Assembly (NCBI RefSeq): GCF_018343795.1
Contig: NZ_CP074346.1
Span: 372,001-436,000, forward strand
Source of the DNA: Phocoenobacter atlanticus subsp. cyclopteri
GTDB taxonomy: Bacteria; Pseudomonadota; Gammaproteobacteria; Enterobacterales; Pasteurellaceae
Length of the DNA: 64,000 nucleotides
Direction of reading: 5' to 3'
In this document: positions 59,389 through 64,000 of the stretch, piece after piece
Layout: every line of letters begins with the position of its first letter
Position numbering within the stretch: the stretch's first letter is position 1
Made by a program: the position numbers and the translations under genes
The notes under the pieces: generated by a model
The model's input: only the letters and a program-made list of their open reading frames with translations
Told to the model about the DNA's origin: nothing
The model's database searches: none

Positions 59389-60486
59389 ATGTTAGAAAGT
59401 GTTGAGTGGGGCGAGTTTAGGATTGGGGATTTGTTTGAAATAAAATCTTATAAAAAAAGATTTGATGCAAATAAAGTTACTTTATTAGAAACAGGCTATC
59501 CTTATATAGTTAGAACAGCATTAAATAATGGACTCAAAGGTTATATAAATGAAGATAAGCAGTATCTAAATGATGGGAATACAATTTCTTTTGGTCAAGA
59601 TACAGCTACAATGTTCTATCAAGAAAAACCTTATTTTACAGGAGATAAAATAAAAATATTAAAATCTAAATATGATGAATTTAGTAAGAATAATGCTCAA
59701 TTTTTTATATCTGTGATGGGTAAAGCATTTAGTTGTTTTTCTTGGGGAAGTTCAAGTTTTAATGTGAGTATTATTAGTGAGCAGAAAATTACACTTCCCA
59801 TTACTAGTAATGGATTGATAAATTTTTCCTTTATGGAAAAATTTATCGCGGAGCTAGAGGCGAGCCATCTAGCGGAGCTAGAGGCTTACCTAAGCGTTAC
59901 AAATTTAAAAGATTATCACTTAACCGAAGAAGAAAAAGATGTTTTACGATCTTTTGAGCAAAATGAAATTAAGTGGGGTGAGTTTAAATATAGAGATATT
60001 TTCAATAATATAAAGCAAGGAAGAAGGTTGAAAAAAGATGATCAATTAGATGGTAATATTCCATTTGTGATGTCAGGTATAACTAATACAGGTGTGGTCA
60101 ATTACATATCTAATCCTATTTCTATATTTCCTGAAAATTCAATAACCATAGATATTTTTGGTAATACTTTTTATAGAAGTTTTTCTTATGGTGCAGGTGA
60201 TGATACAGGTGCTTATTGGAATGATAAAAAAGATTATGTCAAAGAAGAGATGCTATTTTTTGCAACTTCAATGGCTAGATCTTTAAGTGGTAAATTTTCT
60301 TATGGTAAGAAATTAAGAAGTTCGCAAAGTTTAAATTTTAAAATGAAGTTACCATTATTAAATAATGAACCAAACTATCAAATAATGGAAATCTTTATCA
60401 AAGCCATTCAAAAACTTGTAATAAAAGATGTTGTTTTATATTCAGAACAGAAAAGAGCATTAACTAAACAGGTTATTAGTTCTTAA
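59389..60486 (+). CDS. Restriction-modification specificity subunit (HsdS/BcgIB-like)
   Basis: A 365-residue subunit with two target-recognition domains in tandem: one begins WGEFRIGDLFEIKS (residue 7), the other WGEFKYRDIFNNIKQG (about 203). They are separated by helical spacers (MEKFIAELEASHLAELEAYL). It recognises the two halves of a split DNA site. The ATG at 59389 has no ribosome-binding site. An ATG at 59372 directly after the upstream stop is well spaced from GGGA but is one base out of frame across a CCCC run, so the start may be damaged or switchable. Confidence 0.82.
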   Translation: MLESVEWGEFRIGDLFEIKSYKKRFDANKVTLLETGYPYIVRTALNNGLKGYINEDKQYLNDGNTISFGQDTATMFYQEKPYFTGDKIKILKSKYDEFSKNNAQFFISVMGKAFSCFSWGSSSFNVSIISEQKITLPITSNGLINFSFMEKFIAELEASHLAELEAYLSVTNLKDYHLTEEEKDVLRSFEQNEIKWGEFKYRDIFNNIKQGRRLKKDDQLDGNIPFVMSGITNTGVVNYISNPISIFPENSITIDIFGNTFYRSFSYGAGDDTGAYWNDKKDYVKEEMLFFATSMARSLSGKFSYGKKLRSSQSLNFKMKLPLLNNEPNYQIMEIFIKAIQKLVIKDVVLYSEQKRALTKQVISS

Positions 60487-60526
60487 TGGATAAAGCGGTT
60501 ATTTTTATTAAACTTAGATTCAAAAA

Positions 60527-60585
60527 CGAAGTGCAACGTTTGAAAAATAGTAATTGAAATGTAAGATGTGCAGTGTTGCACTTCG
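60527..60585 (+). repeat. Sub-terminal inverted repeat at the IS30 left end
   Basis: CGAAGTGCAAC (60527-60537) is repeated in inverted form, GTTGCACTTCG, at 60575-60585. The inner copy lies 28 bases before the transposase start and copies the terminal-repeat core. Confidence 0.8.
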
Positions 60586-60613
60586 ATTTTCAACTACCAC
60601 ATATCAAAACGTT

Positions 60614-61576
60614 ATGAAACACTACAAACATCTTACACAAGAACAAAGATATCAAATTTCTGCTCTAATGAAAACAGGAATCTCAAAAAGTGAAATTTCT
60701 CGAATCATTGGCGTTCACAAAGCAACGATATACCGTGAACTAAAACGTAATACTGGACAACGAGGTTACCGCCCTAAACAAGCAAATAACCTCGCTGTCT
60801 CTAGAAAAGCAAATAATGCTCAAACAATTAGTGATTTTGGCTGGGCATATATAGAGGAGTTATTATCAAGGAAATACTCTCCTGAACAAATTACAGGGAG
60901 ACTACGTTTTCTTGGGTGGACTAATGTGCCTAGTCACGAAAGAATCTATCAATATATTTATGCGGATAAACAAGCAGGAGGAAAGCTGTATCAGCACCTA
61001 CGTTGTCAGAAAACCTACAGAAAACGAGGTTACGCTAATCAAGATAGACGTGGTCAAATAGCAAATAGAATTGATATTACAGAACGTCCTGCTTCTGTTG
61101 ATAATAGAGAACGCTTAGGGGATTATGAAGGTGATACCGTTGTAGGTAAACATCATCGTGGAGTGCTAGTTACCTTGGTTGATAGGGTAAGTCGAGAAAC
61201 TAAAATAAAATGTTTACCTAACCGTAAGGCTGAACGAGTTAAAGAAGCTTGTATTGAAATGCTTTTAGGTGAAAATCCATTAAGTATTACCTTTGATAAT
61301 GGTAAAGAGTTTGCACAACACGAAGAGATTGCAAAGTCATTAAAGACAACGATTTATTTTGCAAAACCATATCACTCTTGGGAGCGTGGAACAAATGAAA
61401 ATACGAATGGGCTTATTCGGCAATTTTTACCAAAATCAGCCACTTTAGATAAAGTAACTGATGATGAGATTAAAGCTATTGAAGATAATTTAAACAATAG
61501 ACCAAGAAAAGTATTAGGCTATCAAACACCTCTTGAGGTAAAATCTAGATTTGGGTGCGTTGCACTTCAAACTTGA
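60614..61576 (+). CDS. IS30-family transposase
   Basis: A 320-residue DDE transposase starting MKHYKHLTQEQRYQISALMK, with an N-terminal helix-turn-helix (GISKSEISRIIGVHKATIYREL) shared by IS30 and ISApl1. The catalytic residues lie in GDYEGDTVVGK, TFDNGKEF and the SWERGTNENTNG segment. The frame is open 20 codons further upstream (60554), but the family starts at 60614. No good ribosome-binding site is seen. The stop lies inside the right terminal repeat. Confidence 0.95.
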   Translation: MKHYKHLTQEQRYQISALMKTGISKSEISRIIGVHKATIYRELKRNTGQRGYRPKQANNLAVSRKANNAQTISDFGWAYIEELLSRKYSPEQITGRLRFLGWTNVPSHERIYQYIYADKQAGGKLYQHLRCQKTYRKRGYANQDRRGQIANRIDITERPASVDNRERLGDYEGDTVVGKHHRGVLVTLVDRVSRETKIKCLPNRKAERVKEACIEMLLGENPLSITFDNGKEFAQHEEIAKSLKTTIYFAKPYHSWERGTNENTNGLIRQFLPKSATLDKVTDDEIKAIEDNLNNRPRKVLGYQTPLEVKSRFGCVALQT

Positions 61577-61657
61577 ATCCGCCAAATAATTTACGAATCG
61601 TAAAATTTTATAAAAATATGACCGCTTAAAAACTATTTGAATAAAAAAATATTAACT

Positions 61658-62044
61658 ATGACAAGAATAAACCTAATCCCCCCAAAAGAGCTCTGCGATC
61701 AACACCTACTCGCAGAGTTTAGAGAACTTACTCGAATTCCTAATGCGGTTGCAAAAGGGAAATACAATTTAGTTGGAATGCCTGATGATTATAAGCTTGG
61801 AACAGGACACGTTCGCTTTTTCTTTAATAAATTGATGTTTTTAAAAAAACGTTATCAAGATTTATATGAAGAATGCAAAGCAAGACAATTTAATGTGAAA
61901 TATATCTGGTCAGAAAACTTACCAGAAGATGAAAATTTATGGCTAGATTATATTCCAACGGTGAATGCGATTGAAGTAAATAGAGCAAGAATTTTAGAGA
62001 GAATGCCTGTGAAACCAAGATTTACGCTACGCATAGATGTGTAA
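61658..62044 (+). CDS. Pyrimidine-dimer DNA glycosylase (DenV-like)
   Basis: A small base-excision enzyme of the T4 endonuclease V family, 128 residues. The start at 61658 is decisive because the catalytic nucleophile is the threonine after the initiator methionine: MTRINLIPPKELCDQHLLAE matches T4 MTRINL. The catalytic Glu lies in AEFRELTR (about residue 23), and LGTGHVRFFFNKLMFLKKR is a further family segment. It repairs UV dimers; no phage genes surround it. It follows the IS30 element closely. Confidence 0.9.
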   Translation: MTRINLIPPKELCDQHLLAEFRELTRIPNAVAKGKYNLVGMPDDYKLGTGHVRFFFNKLMFLKKRYQDLYEECKARQFNVKYIWSENLPEDENLWLDYIPTVNAIEVNRARILERMPVKPRFTLRIDV

Positions 62045-62354
62045 AAAAATCTCACCACTTAAAAGGTATGTAATTTAAGCTACCATAGTGGCATTTTGAT
62101 GTTCTTAAATAAATAGTAGTGATAATTATTCTAAATAATAGAAAGTATTTGCTTTAATTAAAATATTATGTTCTAATGAAGCCCTAACTAAGAGCAGTTT
62201 AAGAAGTTAGTTATTATAGTTCTTCCTCATTGTTACAAAGTTTTTACTTTATATCTTGAAAGTCCTGTTAATATCCATCTCTATTTATAAAGTGATTAGC
62301 GTTACCGCTTGAATTTTCAAGCATTCAAATAAATTTTTAAAATAAGGAAGACAT
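62045..62354. other. Gene-free stretch before the cold-shock gene
   Basis: No gene seen. The right part is likely the 5' untranslated leader of the cold-shock gene, as such leaders are commonly long. A weak stem (CCACT...AGTGG) after 62050 may end the glycosylase transcript. Confidence 0.45.
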
Positions 62355-62564
62355 ATGTCTAAATTAACTGGTATCGTAAAATGGTTCAATTCTGAAAAAG
62401 GTTTTGGTTTCATCACTCCATCTAATGGTGGAAAAGATGTTTTCGTTCACTTTTCTGGAATCGTTGGTGACAACTACAGAACATTAAACGAAAATGATAA
62501 CGTTGAATTTGAAGTTCAAGATAGTCAACGTGGTCCATCAGCAGTAGATGTAAAAATTATCTAA
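62355..62564 (+). CDS. Cold-shock domain protein (CspA/CspE type)
   Basis: A 69-residue single-stranded nucleic acid binding protein. Both RNA-binding motifs are present: KGFGFI (RNP1) and VFVHF (RNP2). It resembles CspA/CspE ([20 protein letters not shown]) rather than CspD. AAGGAAGACAT precedes the ATG. Likely induced by cold or growth phase; the exact paralogue cannot be decided. Confidence 0.93.
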   Translation: MSKLTGIVKWFNSEKGFGFITPSNGGKDVFVHFSGIVGDNYRTLNENDNVEFEVQDSQRGPSAVDVKII

Positions 62565-62592
62565 TTCGCTTTTAGCAATTAAATAGATTTTC

Positions 62593-62621
62593 AAAAATCC
62601 CCTTTTATAAGGGGATTTTTT
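62593..62621 (+). terminator. Cold-shock gene terminator
   Basis: AAAAATCCCC pairs with GGGGATTTTT followed by one further T, eight-base loop. Confidence 0.9.
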
Positions 62622-62916
62622 CATATTAGACCATATAATCACTATTTTTTTAATGATTTTCCTCGCTATTTTTTTGTATTTTTATGAACAGGTCTCTTTT
62701 ATGTAAACCTATCTTGAGACGGGAAAAATAATAAAGCAGAAGTTCTGATTTGGTGACAAACTTTATTGATGTATGTTGAAATAGTTAAATTGCATTTCTA
62801 GTAACATATTTTAGAGCTATTATGTATTTATAATAGCTAATATGTAAATTTCTAAAAAAATATGACCGCTTATTTTTATTCATCAATTTCTATTTTGAAG
62901 TATAGCGGGTTAGTAT
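62622..62916. other. Gene-free stretch before bamE
   Basis: AT-rich, no open frame of note. It includes one isolated GACCGCTT uptake-signal core near 62862 without the usual tail. Nothing else seen. Confidence 0.5.
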
Positions 62917-63255
62917 TTATTTCTCTTCAAGTGGTTTATCTAGCTGGATATCGCTTACCAGTCCACTATGATCAAAGTAAATAAATAAAGTACGTTGAAC
63001 AGGGTCTTGATGTCCTTTACGTTTGATAAAAACATAATCCCAGCGGTTTTGTGCAAATATATCTTTTAATAGTGGTGTGCCAAGTAAATAGAGTACTTGT
63101 TCTTGATTCATTCCTACCTTTAATTGATCGACCTTTTCTTGCTCTAAATAATTACCTTGAGGTACATCAATACGATACACGACTTTTTCTAATGTTGAAC
63201 AAGCTGTTACGCCCATCATAAGTAAGATTGTTGCTAAAAGTGATTTTATTTTCAT
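62917..63255 (-). CDS. bamE: Outer-membrane assembly lipoprotein BamE
   Basis: A subunit of the BAM complex that folds outer-membrane barrels such as LptD. The 112 residues include lipobox VTAC (Cys19), RIDVPQGNYLEQEKVDQLKVGM and LLGTPLLKD...WDYVFIKRKG, all BamE/SmpA signatures. Confidence 0.95.
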   Translation of the reverse strand: MKIKSLLATILLMMGVTACSTLEKVVYRIDVPQGNYLEQEKVDQLKVGMNQEQVLYLLGTPLLKDIFAQNRWDYVFIKRKGHQDPVQRTLFIYFDHSGLVSDIQLDKPLEEK

Positions 63256-63320
63256 AATTTTTTAAACCTTTCATTTTATAATATTGGGTAAATAATACCT
63301 AAACTTACACTTAAATACCA

Positions 63321-64000
63321 TTATTTATTGCGTTGAAGTTGATCTCGCAAATTTGCGGGTATTTCTTTGATTGTTAAAGTGTCATTTAGTTCGTCCCAAA
63401 TCACTCGCTCGTTTAATAATTGAGCATCAAAACTGAGAGTAACCCCTTTTCCTGAACCTGAATATTTAGTTAAGGCTTTTAATGTATTGCGAATAGGGGG
63501 AATAGAGTCTTCTAAATCATAATCTTGAGTTTGAGTAAATTGTGCAAAATTTTGATCATTTAAGGTAGGAATTTCATTGGCTAATTCTTGAATAGCGATT
63601 TCTTCACCACTGTTAATTTGACCTTTACAATAATCAAAAACTTGTGTTTTTACTGCTTTGGTTTGATCTGCACTTAGTTCACCTTGATCGCAATAATCGT
63701 GAACTGCTTGTAACAAGGTTTGGTTTTGTACTTTCGGATCAAGCCCTGCTTCTGCGCCTAAAAAATCCATAAAGAAATCTGCTACTTTTCGTCCCACACG
63801 TCCTTTGATAAAGGTTAAATAGCGGTTAGATTGTGCATCTAGCTTTAATTCTGTTAAATTAATACGACAAGCAATGTCATATTGTGCCATTTCTAAATAT
63901 TGAGTACGTTTAATTTCTAATTGTTCATCCACTAACATAGAGGTTCGGTTATCAATTAATGCAATAAATAGATAATCAGTTGCTAAAAAATTATAACGAC
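63321..64000 (-). CDS. yejK: Nucleoid-associated protein YejK (NdpA), 5' end cut by window edge
   Basis: The frame is open from the stop at 63321 to the window edge, giving 226 residues of the C-terminal part. Upstream of an internal ATG at 63938 the sequence reads [20 protein letters not shown], which belongs to the family, so the gene starts outside the window. Other family segments are [20 protein letters not shown] and [15 protein letters not shown]. YejK is about 335 residues in E. coli. Confidence 0.92.
   Translation of the reverse strand, partial: RYNFLATDYLFIALIDNRTSMLVDEQLEIKRTQYLEMAQYDIACRINLTELKLDAQSNRYLTFIKGRVGRKVADFFMDFLGAEAGLDPKVQNQTLLQAVHDYCDQGELSADQTKAVKTQVFDYCKGQINSGEEIAIQELANEIPTLNDQNFAQFTQTQDYDLEDSIPPIRNTLKALTKYSGSGKGVTLSFDAQLLNERVIWDELNDTLTIKEIPANLRDQLQRNK

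Larger units (their letters stand above)
60517..61579 (+). mobile_element. IS30-family insertion sequence, about 1063 bp
   Basis: Terminal repeats pair over 22 bases with few mismatches: GATTCAAAAACGAAGTGCAACG at the left (60517-60538) and the complement of CGTTGCACTTC...TTGAATC at the right (61558-61579); common parts are GATTCAA and GAAGTGCAACG. One intact transposase lies between. No clear target duplication was seen. The element resembles the ISApl1 type in size and ends. Confidence 0.85.

Noticed and set aside
57332-60486. Orphan Type I HsdM-HsdS pair.
   Set aside because: The nuclease-like N-terminal segment makes a self-contained BcgI-type system the better reading, though not proven.
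1-64000. tRNA or rRNA genes.
   Set aside because: No cloverleaf with a convincing T-arm and no rRNA sequence was seen in the gaps examined by eye.

Overview
The window looks like an AT-rich chromosomal segment from the family Pasteurellaceae. Two things support this. It is dotted with uptake-signal-like repeats (AGCGGT followed about 15-20 bases later by TTTGCAAA), the form typical of the Actinobacillus pleuropneumoniae/Mannheimia branch rather than the Haemophilus influenzae branch. It also carries Pasteurellaceae gene neighbours: an HMW1C-type N-glycosyltransferase, a large trimeric autotransporter, and mutH-ygdQ, leuS-lptE-holA and rlmE-ftsH. The species cannot be named from sequence reading alone.

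Layout. 1-4581 (minus strand): yihI, a DUF2489 gene, hemN and lptD (3' end cut by the window edge), closely packed. 4685-7130: two different ISAs1-family elements, one inserted into the very end of the other. 7455-19115: a giant trimeric autotransporter adhesin (3667 codons) cut by an in-frame stop 219 codons before its membrane-anchor end, followed by an OmpA/TpgA-like lipoprotein that probably helps it. 20084-39863 is mostly core genome: tktA, rpmE, rhlB, mutH, ygdQ, leuS, lptE, holA, a DUF3298 lipoprotein, pgsA, pepN, a small methyltransferase, tdk, zapB, ftsH, rlmE and tyrP. 40015-49630 is more variable: a YejM-like membrane sulfatase, a broken AI-2E-family permease, the repair pair ogt-tag, the N-glycosyltransferase with DUF4298, ecotin and small membrane genes, and a DUF808 gene flanked by a duplicated two-gene cassette, one copy of which has decayed. 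49648-57289: tmcA with a kinase-fold gene, yhcH, purU, hns and polA. 57332-61579: a two-gene restriction-modification system resembling BcgI, then an IS30-family element. 61658-64000: a DenV-like pyrimidine-dimer glycosylase, a cold-shock protein, bamE and the cut-off yejK.

How the parts work together. The adhesin, the TpgA-like lipoprotein next to it and the NGT-type glycosyltransferase form a plausible surface-adhesion system: NGT enzymes add glucose to Asn-X-Ser/Thr sites of autotransporter adhesins in the cytoplasm. LptD, LptE, BamE, the YejM-like protein and PgsA serve envelope assembly. MutH, Ogt, Tag, PolA and the dimer glycosylase serve DNA repair.

The most striking signals are these: (1) the in-frame stop that separates the adhesin passenger from its anchor; (2) a nested ISAs1 insertion whose history can be read from overlapping 10-bp target duplications; (3) hairpins that bury the ribosome-binding site of both ISAs1 transposases, with different sequence but the same pairing; (4) repeated one-base losses in short homopolymers (ecotin start, yhcH end, possibly the specificity-subunit start) plus a second in-frame stop in a permease, which suggests either gene erosion/phase switching or assembly error; (5) the duplicated small-membrane-protein/exported-protein cassette.
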